From positions 2,852,001 to 2,916,000 of the forward strand of contig NZ_CP030840.1 of the NCBI RefSeq assembly GCF_003330725.1: a stretch of 64,000 nt of DNA, written 5' to 3'. This DNA comes from Acidisarcina polymorpha. Its GTDB lineage: Bacteria > Acidobacteriota > Terriglobia > Terriglobales > Acidobacteriaceae. Below are positions 47,513 to 57,300 of the stretch, in pieces (within the stretch, counting starts at the first letter, position 1; every line of letters starts with the position of its first letter). The position numbers were made by a program, and so were the translations under genes. Below the pieces are notes generated by a model. That model ran no database searches. It was not told the DNA's origin and was given only the letters and a program-made list of their open reading frames with translations.

Positions 47513-48244
47513 ATGTTTGTTCAGTCTTCCAATCTTCTTCTTTCTTCGCTCTCGGCCGAATGTAGGGACGCGCTGTTAGCGAACTGCACCGCTGTACCGT
47601 TGCCCATCAAGACTCCTCTTTACGACGCGAACAGAACCCCGGTCTATGCCTACTTCATGACTTCAGGAATAGCTTCCGTAGTCGCTTCGACGCAGAGTGG
47701 TGCCACTGTCGAAGTGGGCGTGATCGGGCACGAAGGCATAGTGGGAAGCTTTCATATCCTCGGACCGGCACCTGTCTCGACAGTATCCTTCATTCAACTG
47801 GAAGGCACCGGCCTCAAAATTCCCTTGATTGAATTGCGAAAAGCATTTCGTTCCTCTGAAGAGATTCGGGATCGTATCCTCGAATTTATTCAGGAGCAGG
47901 CACTGACGGTAAGCCAGATTGCGGGCTGCAACCGCTTTCACGAATTCGACCAGCGACTGGCTCGTTGGCTACTGATGGCCCAGGATCGTACCAAATCGAG
48001 CGTTCTCAACTTCACGCAAGAGTTTCTGGCCATGATGTTGGGCGCCCAGCGGACAACGGTCACATCGGTAGCAGGCGGCTTGCAGGAACGCGGGCTGATC
48101 GAATATCGCCGCGGCCACGTCCGAATTCTCGACCGGGAAAGGCTTGAGGCGGCCGCGTGCGACTGCTACCAGATCACCAAACAGCTGCACGCCAATCTAT
48201 ACAAGAGAGCAGTGCCTGATTGCGCGATCAGCTTACACGCCTGA
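47513..48244 (+). CDS. Crp/Fnr family transcriptional regulator
   Basis: 243 residues. The cNMP-binding fold covers about residues 20-110 (TPVYAYFMTSGIASVVAS; VGVIGHEGIVGSFHILG). The winged HTH is at about 165-215 (FTQEFLAMMLGAQRTTVTSV then AGGLQERGLIEYRRGHVRIL). No Fe-S cysteine set of FNR. Members of this subgroup are frequent in Acidobacteriota. A hairpin masks the ribosome-binding site. The LOV-GGDEF gene lies 254 bp downstream. Confidence 0.92.
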   Translation: MFVQSSNLLLSSLSAECRDALLANCTAVPLPIKTPLYDANRTPVYAYFMTSGIASVVASTQSGATVEVGVIGHEGIVGSFHILGPAPVSTVSFIQLEGTGLKIPLIELRKAFRSSEEIRDRILEFIQEQALTVSQIAGCNRFHEFDQRLARWLLMAQDRTKSSVLNFTQEFLAMMLGAQRTTVTSVAGGLQERGLIEYRRGHVRILDRERLEAAACDCYQITKQLHANLYKRAVPDCAISLHA

Positions 48245-48497
48245 CGCACGCCCGTCACTGACAACCAATAAAAGTGCCCGAGAAAACGCCGGAGCTGGCA
48301 ATTGTGCGCCAAATAGCGGTTGAGCCCCGAGTGTGGAGGCAGGTCCACCCGTGACGGCCACTCTGCGAGCTATGGTTATGGAAAGAGCCACCATTTTCCT
48401 GTGGTGTGCTGTCGTTCGAAGGATAATACTCGGGAGTGCGGACATGGACGATGTTAACGCCGATTTGTGACCTATGCCCACACGCCAGTGAACACAG

Positions 48498-49444
48498 GTG
48501 AAGCAGGTGAGCGAAAGTTTTAAAATGCGACATCGCGCACTCCTGGAAGAACTTCGTCTTTCCCGGAGAATCTTCGATTCGGTTTCGAACGGGATTACGA
48601 TCTCCGATGCGACCAAAGCAGATCTTCCGCTGACCTACGTCAATCCAGCCTTTGAGCGGATGACGGGTTATCTCGCACAGGAGGTGTCTGGGCGCAATTG
48701 CAGATTCCTTCAGGGCAACGACCATGAGCAGGAGGGGTTGACAAAGATTAGGCAAGCCATCCGCGAGGAGAGGAGGAGCGGGTCCTGCTGAAAAACTACC
48801 GCAAAGATGGCACTCCGTTCTGGAATGAGTTGTATATGTCGCCGATCCGAGACGCCGACGGCTGTCTAATTCACTTCGTCGGAATTCAAAACGATGTGAC
48901 GACTCAGGTCGAGTCTGCTTTAAAACTCAACCATCTAGCCCACCATGATGCTCTAACCGGGTTGGCAAACCGGGGACTTCTGGTCGAACAACTGCAGCAA
49001 TCGCTGTTGAGAGCCCGACGTAGCGGAGGCGCCATCGCTGTCCTTTTCTTCGATCTCGATAATTTCAAGCATGTGAATGATGTGTTAGGCCATGACACAG
49101 GTGACCAACTACTCCAGATCGTGGCGGAACGTCTGAAGTCGGAGACACGGGCCGGAGAGACAGTAGCGCGGCTAGGGGGAGACGAATTCGTTGTCGTCTT
49201 GGAAAACTTTTCCGATCAACGACAGCCGCCCGAGGTGATGGATCGGCTGGCCCGCAGAGTAAGTGAACCGGTCGACCTGCTCGGTCAAACATTTCGCCCG
49301 TCGGCGAGCGTAGGCATGGCGCTCTTTCCTCAAGACGGAGACACCCCGGAAATCCTGCTAAAAGTCGCGGACTTCAAGATGTACATCGCTAAGCACAATA
49401 CTCGGAAGGTTCAACCGACGAAGAGATCGCGAGCCAAGCGTTAA
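48498..49444 (+). pseudogene. LOV-GGDEF blue-light-type diguanylate cyclase, one frameshift
   Basis: N-terminal LOV domain: [17 protein letters not shown] then GRNCRFLQG with the flavin-adduct Cys at about residue 68, and NYRKDGTPFWNELYMSPIRD. C-terminal GGDEF: HDALTGLANRG, FFDLDNFKHVNDVLGHDTGD, ARLGGDEFVVVLENF. The inhibitory site before GGDEF reads RAGE, not RxxD. The frame breaks at about 48775 (EERRSGSC stop; RVLLKNYR continues one base over). The closing helix is degenerate (ADFKMYIAKHNTRK). If repaired, it would couple blue light to cyclic di-GMP synthesis. Start GTG 48498 is tentative. Confidence 0.8.
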
Positions 49445-49858
49445 AGACCTTATATGTGCCAGAGATTAATATGTGCCAGAGATTAGGAATTGCTCTCGGC
49501 ATTGTCCGCCTATGATCGAAGGGCCACCGCAGTCCAACAAATTCAGCGACGTCCCCATTAAACTCCTCTACATCGAAGTCTCTTCTGCGACGATTGCGTT
49601 TACTAAGCTCCTGCTCAAAATTCCCCATTTTCTTCGAGCGCCTACAGATACCCGACGGCCCTGGACTATTGTCAGGGATCGCGTTGAACGCGAACTGCCG
49701 GCTTCGACTTCTCTCAAAACATCGGGCTAGACGTCATGTTTGCTGGTAGCCTTCATAGGTAGACAATTTGTATGCGCATGAGTGGCCAGCCCTATTCCCC
49801 GCGGAGAAGAATGTACCTGATCGCTCAGTTGCTACATAGGTTCCGCGTCTGGATGGAG
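49445..49858. other. Intergenic with a 17-bp tandem repeat
   Basis: ATGTGCCAGAGATTA is present twice in tandem (units 49454-49470 and 49471-49487) just after the LOV-GGDEF stop. Otherwise no gene is seen up to the IS6 left end. Confidence 0.5.
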
Positions 49859-50748
49859 GGCTCTGTTGCAAGATTAAAGTCAAGACGCAGAGCGTTCGAG
49901 GCGTTTCCCCGCCGTGGGTCAAGCAGTCTGAAGTGTGGGTTTTTCATCGATGAGCGCGACGGCCTCCGCGAGAGCACAAGCGCCAATGCCGAAAGCGCGT
50001 TCGACGATGCGCACCTCGCCGCAGATGTCACGCGTGAGATTGAAGACTGCCGCCTGGCCCTTCCGTAAGGCACGCATTACCTCAAACCCTCTGATCGTCG
50101 CATAAGCAGTCTTCAGTGTCTTAAAACCTCGTACTGGACGGATGAGTTGCTTCAGCTTGCCATGATCGGCCTCGATGACGTTGTTCAAGTACTTGACCTG
50201 TCGATGCATCGTTGTCTGAGGACATTTGCCTTCGGCCTTCAGTTCTGAGATCGCAACACCATAGGCCGTCGCTTTGTCCGTGTTGATCACCGTTGGCTTC
50301 TCCCAGTCCTTCAAACCGTTCAGGGCCTTGCCGAGGAAGCGTTTAGCCGCTTTGGCGTTCCGTGTTGGCGAAAGATAGAAATCGATCGTTTCCCCCTGCT
50401 TGTCCAACGCCCGGTAGAGATAGGTCCACTGGCCGCGAACTTTCACGTACGTCTCATCGACTCGCCAGCTCGTGGATTGTGGGCGCCGCCACTGCCAGCG
50501 CAGCCGTTTCTCTATCTCAGGCGCATACCTTTGAACCCAGCGGTAGATGGTGGAATGATCGACGCTCACGCCACGTTCGCCCATCATCTGCTCGATGTCC
50601 CGATAGCTGATGCCATACCGACAGTACCAACGCACCGCCCAAAGGATGACCGCTCCTTCAAATTGACGCCATTTAAAATCTGACATGTCTAAGCTCCGCT
50701 CGCGTTCAGCTCATTCTCACGACACATCCGACACTTTGCAACAGAGCC
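49859..50748 (-). mobile_element. IS6-family insertion sequence, copy 1
   Basis: About 890 bp with terminal repeats GGCTCTGTTGCAA (49859-49871) and TTGCAACAGAGCC (50736-50748), perfect inverted. Flanking 8-mers GGATGGAG and GCAGCAAC do not match, so there is no target duplication. The second copy is at 57785-58675 in the same orientation. Confidence 0.88.
49919..50686 (-). CDS. IS6-family transposase, copy 1
   Basis: DDE transposase, 255 residues. N-terminal HTH (YGISYRDIEQMMGERGVSVD then HSTIYRWVQRYAP). Catalytic residues lie in WRVDETYVKVRG, VINTDKATAYG and NNVIEADHGKLKQ, the IS6 pattern. Intact and probably active. About 25 residue differences from copy 2 by eye (roughly 90 percent identity), so the copies are not from a very recent duplication. 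Confidence 0.93.
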   Translation of the reverse strand: MSDFKWRQFEGAVILWAVRWYCRYGISYRDIEQMMGERGVSVDHSTIYRWVQRYAPEIEKRLRWQWRRPQSTSWRVDETYVKVRGQWTYLYRALDKQGETIDFYLSPTRNAKAAKRFLGKALNGLKDWEKPTVINTDKATAYGVAISELKAEGKCPQTTMHRQVKYLNNVIEADHGKLKQLIRPVRGFKTLKTAYATIRGFEVMRALRKGQAAVFNLTRDICGEVRIVERAFGIGACALAEAVALIDEKPTLQTA

Positions 50749-51547
50749 GCAGCAACCCAGCGGCCCTTGGAACCACCGTAAAGTTCACCGCCACGGCGAC
50801 TCTTGTGTATGGTGGAACCCCAGTCGGCGATGTCAGCTTCAGCGTCGACGGGCCTGTCGTGGCCCATATACCGGTCGATGCCTCCGGGCAAGCCGTCTTC
50901 TCGACGAGCACACTGTCTGCCGGGCAACATACGATTACTGCGCGCTTCCCCGAAGATACCGACAGTTACTCGAGCAGTAGCGCTACTTTAGTTGAGACCA
51001 TCACCGGAGGGCAGGTAGCCACACCAATCTTCCCCAGACTCGGAGGAACCTATCATCCCGGAGACAAGTTCGCTATCGAGGATCCAACGCCGGGCGCGAC
51101 TATCTACTACACAGTCGACGGAACGATGCCAACCCAGCCTCTACGCGGTACACCAGCCCGATCCTCATTTCCACCACTACGACGATTAAAGCGATCGCCA
51201 TTCTGAGCGGGGACACCAACAGCGCGGTGGCCACGGCGACTTACACAATCGTGCCTGCCGCAGTCACAACCACAACCTCGCTGACTTCCTCCACGAATCC
51301 CTCAACCCTGGGCGACGCGGTGATGTTCACAGCGACCGTAACCGCAACTTCCGGGCCGACTCCCACGGGGTCGGTCACCTTCAAGAACGGCAGTGTGGTG
51401 CTTGGAACCGTCCCGCTAACCGGCGGTGTGGAGTCGATCAGGACCTCCAACCTTACTGTTGGCGGCAATACAATCGCCGCCATCTACACCGGCAACGCGA
51501 CCGACGCGGCCAGTGCGGCCACCATCACTCAGGAGGTTGCTCAATAA
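50749..51547 (+). pseudogene. 3' fragment of an Ig-repeat / chitobiase-C-like protein gene
   Basis: Starts directly at the IS6 end with SNPAALGTTVKFTATAT, an Ig-like repeat cut in its first strand. Then come QVATPIFPRLGGTYHPGDKF (chitobiase-C-like) and, after a frameshift near 51140, TRYTSPILISTTTTIKAIAI and a last Ig-like repeat ending ASAATITQEVAQ, stop at 51547. Same domain order as the end of the 21910 protein. The 5' part is not on the other side of the IS, so the IS mediated a deletion or rearrangement. Confidence 0.7.
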
Positions 51548-52080
51548 CCGCGTTTCACAACAACGACGAATGACTACGGCCAGAGCAGATAGAACGATCT
51601 CTGGCCATAGTTGTCACTTTCAGAATTATTTGGCGTAATATCTCGGCGCTATTTGATTTGGCGTGCTCGACGCAGCCATCGAAGCAAGCCCCACCCAGAT
51701 CAATAAGCGTAGGAGCCCACGATGCTTGCATAATCAACTGCTTACGGCAGTCAGAGCTATTCGCCATCATGCGGATCGTGGCCGTTCCGGCGCATCACCT
51801 CTTTGTAAACTCCCCGATGCGCCAAATAGCTCCGAAAAACAGCGCCATTTATCGATCAAAGCTACAGTCCGTACCTCACCAACCTAAGTCTTATGCCAAG
51901 CCAAAATAAACGAGTCGGCAATCGAGGCCATTCCAATCCAGATAAGGGGGCCGCCAAGGGACATTCTTGCCACTGGAACGGCGACGCAAGAGTGACTGGA
52001 GAAATACTGACAAAGAGTCACCCCCGCGATTAACTGCGTCAACTGGAACCAAGTTGGCGATGGCGACCTGAGAACACAAC
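51548..52080. other. Intergenic, nothing recognised
   Basis: About 530 bp between an Ig-repeat fragment and an RHS fragment. Only short family-less frames are present, probably debris of rearrangement. Confidence 0.45.
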
Positions 52081-52086
52081 ATTGAA

Positions 52087-52848
52087 AGCCGTACTTACGA
52101 CGCGGCCGGTAACATGATCAAAGACGGGTATCATAGCTACACTTACGACGCGGAGGGCAACATTTTGACGGTCGATGGCGGCTCAACCGCGTCCTACACC
52201 TACGACGCACTGAACCGAAGGGTGAGCGTGGCGACGCCAGCTGGAACCAGTGAATATTCCTACGACTATGCGGGAAGGCGCATCTCCACCTGGAATGCAG
52301 CCACGAACAATGGCACCGATGGCCGCATGTATTGGGACGGGCAGCAGATCGCCTTTCGTTCCTCCGACGACGCTACCTACTTTGAGAACCAGGATTATAT
52401 CGGCACCGAGCGCATCCGGACTGACCATAACGGCACGACTTCTGCAACCTACAAGTCTCTGCCCTGGGGTGATGGCTACGTAGCCAGTATCCTCAATACC
52501 GAGGCCGATGTAGACAACTTTCACTTCGCCGACATGGAGCAGGACAGCAACGACGCCGGCGCACCTATGTCCGAACACGCTCAGTTCCGTAACTACTCCT
52601 TCTACCAGGGACGCTGGCTCTCGCCTGATCCTTACGACGGCTCCTACGACTTCACCAACCCGCAGAGCCTGAATCGCTATGCCTATGTCTTGAACAATCC
52701 CCTGAGCCTCATCGACCCCAGCGGATTGGATGACTGTACATGGGACGATAGTACGAACACTTTAACTGGCGTTCAAGAGCCATGGCAGTGTCAAGAATAC
52801 GGAAACTGTCCAGGCTATGGTAACGGAAACGGCTACACTGGCAACTGA
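52087..52848 (+). pseudogene. RHS-repeat protein fragment, truncated at both ends
   Basis: YD/RHS repeats SYTYDAEGNILTVDGGSTAS, SYTYDALNRRVSVATPAG and EYSYDYAGRRISTW are followed by the RHS core end (FYQGRWLSPDPYDGSYDFTN; SLNRYAYVLNNPLSLIDPSG). The 5' part is absent: the frame opens after a stop just before SRTYDAAGNMIKDG. The stop TGA at 52846-52848 is the first three bases of the IS3 element, so the variable C-terminal tip, often a toxin, was cut off by the insertion. Confidence 0.8.
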
Positions 52849-52973
52849 CCTTGCCCTCAGAATGCGTATCCCATAGCGGTTAGGAAATTCGTAGTCGTCG
52901 AGGCTGTGGGAAAGTTGGAAAGCGTTCTTTGCTTTCCTGCTTTTCCATAGCCTGTTTTCTTTCGCCCTACCGG

Positions 52974-53868
52974 TCAGGCTGCGAAGGCTTGCGGGTTGTC
53001 TTGCCATCGTTGTTCCAACTGCATCGGACTGATGTAGTTCAGCGTCGAGTGCAGTCGTGTCCGGTTATACCAGAGCATCCAATCGAGAGTTTCGTCCTTG
53101 GCCTGCCGGATGGTTTCGAAGCACATCCCATGGAGCCGCTCGACCTTGAGCGAACCGAACAGCGTCTCCGAACAGGCGTTGTCCCAGCAGTTGCCCTTGC
53201 GGCTCATCGAAGGCGTGATGCCGTACTCGTTGAGTACCTGGCTGAACTCGTGGCCGGCATACTGGCTGCCGCGATCACTGTGAAAGATCAGCCCCGCGTC
53301 CTTGCCCGGCGAGCGTTGGAACCACGCCATCTCCAGCGCGTCGACGACGATCTCGCTTCTCATGTCGCCGCGCATGGACCAGCCCACAATCCGGCGGCTG
53401 AACAGGTCTATCACGACAGCCAGATACAGCCATCCTTCGTTGGTTGGAATATAGGTCACATCACCCGCCCATGCCCGGTTCGGCATGTGCGCGGTGAAGT
53501 TGCGATCGAGCAGGTTGGGAGCTACCGGCAAGCCATGCCGGCTGTTGGTGGTGATGCGAAAACGCCGTTTGCCACGGGCGCGAGTGCCATGTTGCTGCAT
53601 CAGTCGCTGCACCCGCAACTTGCCCACGCGAACACCCTGACGGAGTAACTGTCGCCACACGCGCGGCCATCCATAAGCTCCCCGGTTGGCCGCAAATACG
53701 GCGCGGATATGCACCAGCAGCGCCGCATCGCTCAGATGGCGGCGCTGGGCTATCTGCTTGCGCCCGCTTCTCATGCTGGTGGTAACCGGACACGCTCACC
53801 TGGAGCACGCGGCACTGCACTGAGATCGGCCAGACAAGCCGGTGGTGTTGAATAAAGGCGTACCTCAC
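52974..53868 (-). pseudogene. IS3-family transposase OrfB, frameshifted
   Basis: GTG 53868 overlaps the OrfA stop (GTGA). N-terminus YAFIQHHRLVWPISVQCRVL then QVSVSGYHQHEKR; a one-base shift at about 53775 moves to QIAQRRHLSDAALLVHIRAV and on to the rve integrase core: WAGDVTYIPTNEGWLYL (D), IFHSDRGSQYAG (D), DNACSETLFGSLKVE (E). All DDE residues are present in the second frame. As written, the transposase is split and probably inactive unless the frameshift is a read error. Confidence 0.85.
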
Positions 53869-54161
53869 TTCTGCCCCCTGGCAAAGTACGCCGTCGCTTT
53901 TCCCAGGATGTCGCGCTCCATCGTTACCCGCGCCAACTCGGCCCGCAAACGGCTGATCTCCATCTGCTCGGCCGACACCTGCGCCTTGCCTGGCGCCCCC
54001 TGCAGACTGCCGGCACGATGCGCCTTCAGCCAGTTGCTCAGAGTCTGCTCCACCAAGCCCAACGTCCGCGCTACCGACGCCGGACTCTGGCCCGACTCAA
54101 CCAGTCGGATCGCTTCCTGCTTGAACTCAAGCGTGTACCGCCCGCGCTTCGACTTCGTCAT
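53865..54161 (-). CDS. IS3-family transposase OrfA
   Basis: 98 residues: YTLEFKQEAIRLVESGQSPA then SVARTLGLVEQTLSNWLKAH, the HTH of IS3 OrfA, and a leucine-zipper segment ISRLRAELARVTMERDILGK. Ends in a GTGA overlap with OrfB. Confidence 0.92.
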   Translation of the reverse strand: MTKSKRGRYTLEFKQEAIRLVESGQSPASVARTLGLVEQTLSNWLKAHRAGSLQGAPGKAQVSAEQMEISRLRAELARVTMERDILGKATAYFARGQK

Positions 54162-54324
54162 CTTCGCTTCCCCTTCGCATTACATCAGGTCGCCAAGGGA
54201 TACGTTTTGCGGGGGCAAGGTCAGACCTCCTGTAGTCGGAAGTCCATTTACGGCGGTGCCATGCCTGCAGATCCACAGTGCCCCATTGCCTCTAAGTCTT
54301 CGGTCTGCGAAACTCGACAGGTCT

Positions 54325-57300
54325 ATGAAGAATGTGTCGGGCCGGGTCCTCTTATCGGCCAGTGATCTCAGCAATCATCTAGCGTGTACCCATGCGACAC
54401 GGATGGATCTAAAAGTCGCCTCGGGGGTTTGTGAACCTCCGAAATGGCAGTCGCCCGATCTGTGGGTACTACAAGAAAGGGGAAGGCTGCACGAAGAAAC
54501 ATACATACGACATCTGAAAGATCAAGGCCTCTCCGTACACGACCTAAGAGTGACCGTAGCTGACGCAGTTGCTGCTGAGGCGACTCGCATTTCGATGGAA
54601 TCCGGAGCTGAGGTCATTGTGCAGCCCACCTTTGTTTCAGATCTTTGGTACGGACGCGCTGACATCCTCCGGCGCGTGGGCACCTCTAGCACCTTAGGAC
54701 CGTGGTCATACGAGGTTTATGACTGCAAGCTGAGTACGGAGACAAAACCTGGAACCATCCTTCAACTTTCGATGTATTCAGAAATGGTTGGTGCGATTCA
54801 GGGGATCGTCCCTGAATCGATGTACGTGGTTCCGCCTAACGACGACTTTAAGGCAGAAAAGTACCGAACACTTGACTTCGCGGCTTACTATCGATCGATC
54901 AAGGCGAGCCTCGAAAAAGCTGTCGATAGAAGCAAAGCGAAGGCAGCAACTTATCCCGAGCCCGTTGAGCACTGTGAAATATGTGCCTGGTTTTCGGTCT
55001 GTGACACGCATCGCAGGGCTGATGACCATCTCTCATTGGTCGCTGGGCTGAGCAAGCTGCACCGAAAGCAGTTGAGATTATGGGACATTCAGGCAGTGGC
55101 TGAGCTCGCCGTGATGCCCCTTCCGCTGAGAGAGAGGCCTAAGTACAGCTCAAAGGAGTCAGTCATTCGGGTGAGGGAACAAGCCCGCATTCAGTTGGAA
55201 GGCCGAGATCAAAAGAAGCCAGTTCATGAGCTGCTTCCCCTATGTGAAGATCATGGTTTTTGTGGCCTGCCCGAGCCATCGCGAGGAGACATGTTCTTTG
55301 ATTTAGAGAGCGACCCTTACGTTGGAAAGTCTGGCAGGGAATACCTATTCGGATTTACCCGCAACGGTGAGGACGGCCAACCTGTATATGAGGTCAGATG
55401 GGGCCTAACGGCGGATGAGGAGAAGAGCGCCTTCGAATGGTTTGTGGATAGCGTTGTGGAGCAGCGCAAGTCCTACCCAGATTTGCATGTCTACCACTTC
55501 ACCGCTTACGAACCGTCTGCCTTGAAGAGATTGATGGGCAAGTATGCGACACGGGAAGACCAAATAGATCAGCTGTTGCGAGCGCGTATTTTCGTCGACC
55601 TTCATACGATCGTGAAACGCTCTATGCGTGCTAGCGTTGAGGGCTACTCCTTGAAGGCTTTAGAGGCTTTTCATGGGTACAAACGTGTCGTGCCGTTGGA
55701 GAATGCCCGTGTAGCAATGCGCGCATTGCAGCATGGGCTAGAGCTTGGTGCAATCGATCTAGTAAACATAGCCGAGCGAGAGGTGGTTATGGGCTACAAC
55801 ACCGATGATTGCCTTTCAACACAATCCTTGCGTGATTGGCTGGAACGCGAGCGACAGCGACTTTTGATCGCGGGAGCTGTCATTCCTCGTCCAAAGAGAC
55901 AGGAATCAATCGCTCCGGATGCACTTAAGGAGAACCAGCTTCGCGTCAATCGGCTCATCCAGGAGCTCACACGCGGAATACCTACAGACCCGACACTGCA
56001 TACGGCTGAGCAAGCCGGTCTCCGGCTTTTAGCGGACCTGCTTGATTGGCATCGGCGCGAGAGCAAAGTCGCCTGGTGGGAATTCTTCCGGCTTCAGGAG
56101 CTGACGGAAGAGGAGCTATTGGATGAGAAGGGGGCTATATCGGGCCTCGAGTTTGTGACGCGCCTCGCCGAATCCCGCGGTGTTCCAACGGATCGATACA
56201 AATTTGACCGTCAAGAAACTGAGATCCGTGCCGGCGATAAGCTGCTTCAGAAAGACGAGAAGATTGGTGAAGTCGTGGCGATCAACCTTGCCACTCGCAC
56301 ATTAGACATCAAGAAGACTCGAAAAACTGCCGATGTTCACCCGGGCTCAGTTTTTGCTGACTGTACCCCTATAAATACGAAGACACTCGCGGATTCACTG
56401 ATCCGATTGGCGGAATGCGTAACTTTCGATGGAATTGATGCGCCCGGCCCTCTTAGGGCGGCCCGAGATCTACTCTTACGTCATTCGCCTCGAATAAGCG
56501 GTCCCAGCGGCCCACTCCGCTTGCAAGGAGAGCCTGCACTTGACGCAGGGAAGCGACTTGTCGGATTACTGCAGCATTCCGTTCTGCCGATACAGGGTCC
56601 TCCTGGTGCTGGAAAGACCTTCACTGGGGCAAGCATGATCATCGATCTCGTTAGGCAAGGTAAGCGGGTTGGAGTCACAGCTACAAGCCACGCGGTCATT
56701 ACGACCTTGCTCAGCGAGGTTGTGAGGGCAGCCGCGAAGGAGAACGTACAGGACCTTGTATGCCTTCAGAAATTCACAGATGCCCCCGATGTTCTGACAC
56801 CGGGAATCGATGTGACGACGGACAATGCAGAAGCCCGTTTGGCGATACGTGAAGGCTGCCATGTATTAGGCGGAACAGCCTGGTTGTGGTCATCTACGGA
56901 ATTTACGGCAGCCGTCGACGTGTTGTTTGTCGATGAAGCTGGTCAGATGGCTTTAGCTAACGTTCTCGCTGCAGCGCAAGCAGCTAAGAGCCTGGTTCTT
57001 CTCGGAGATCCCCAACAGCTTGAGCAGCCTCTCAAGGGAACTCACCCGGAAGGAGCAGAGAAATCGGCTCTTGAACATTTACTCGGGGGAGAGAAGACCA
57101 TCGCCTTAGGCAAAGGCCTTTTCCTTGAAGAGACCTGGCGCTTGCATCCGACGCTCTGTGCATTTACGTCCGAGGTCTTCTACGAAGGCCGACTTCGATC
57201 GCGGGACGGTCTTGAGAAGCAACGCCTGCTTGGTCACCCTTGGTTGGGGGAATCGGGTTTATGGTTCGTCCCCGTGGAGCATGAGGGCAACCGAAATAGC

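Larger units (their letters stand above)
52846..54223 (-). mobile_element. IS3-family insertion sequence
   Basis: 1378 bp. The left end (plus strand) begins TGACCTTGCCCTCAGAATG and the right end (reverse strand) begins TGACCTTGCCCCCGCAAAA; both continue to CGTATCCC, giving 27-bp imperfect terminal repeats. Flanks AAC and GAC do not form a matching 3-bp duplication. Contains OrfA and a frameshifted OrfB on the minus strand. Confidence 0.85.

Noticed and set aside
53842-54324. N-terminal extension of the nuclease-helicase frame
   Set aside because: Runs through IS3 OrfA on the other strand and the IS end; the family start is at 54325.
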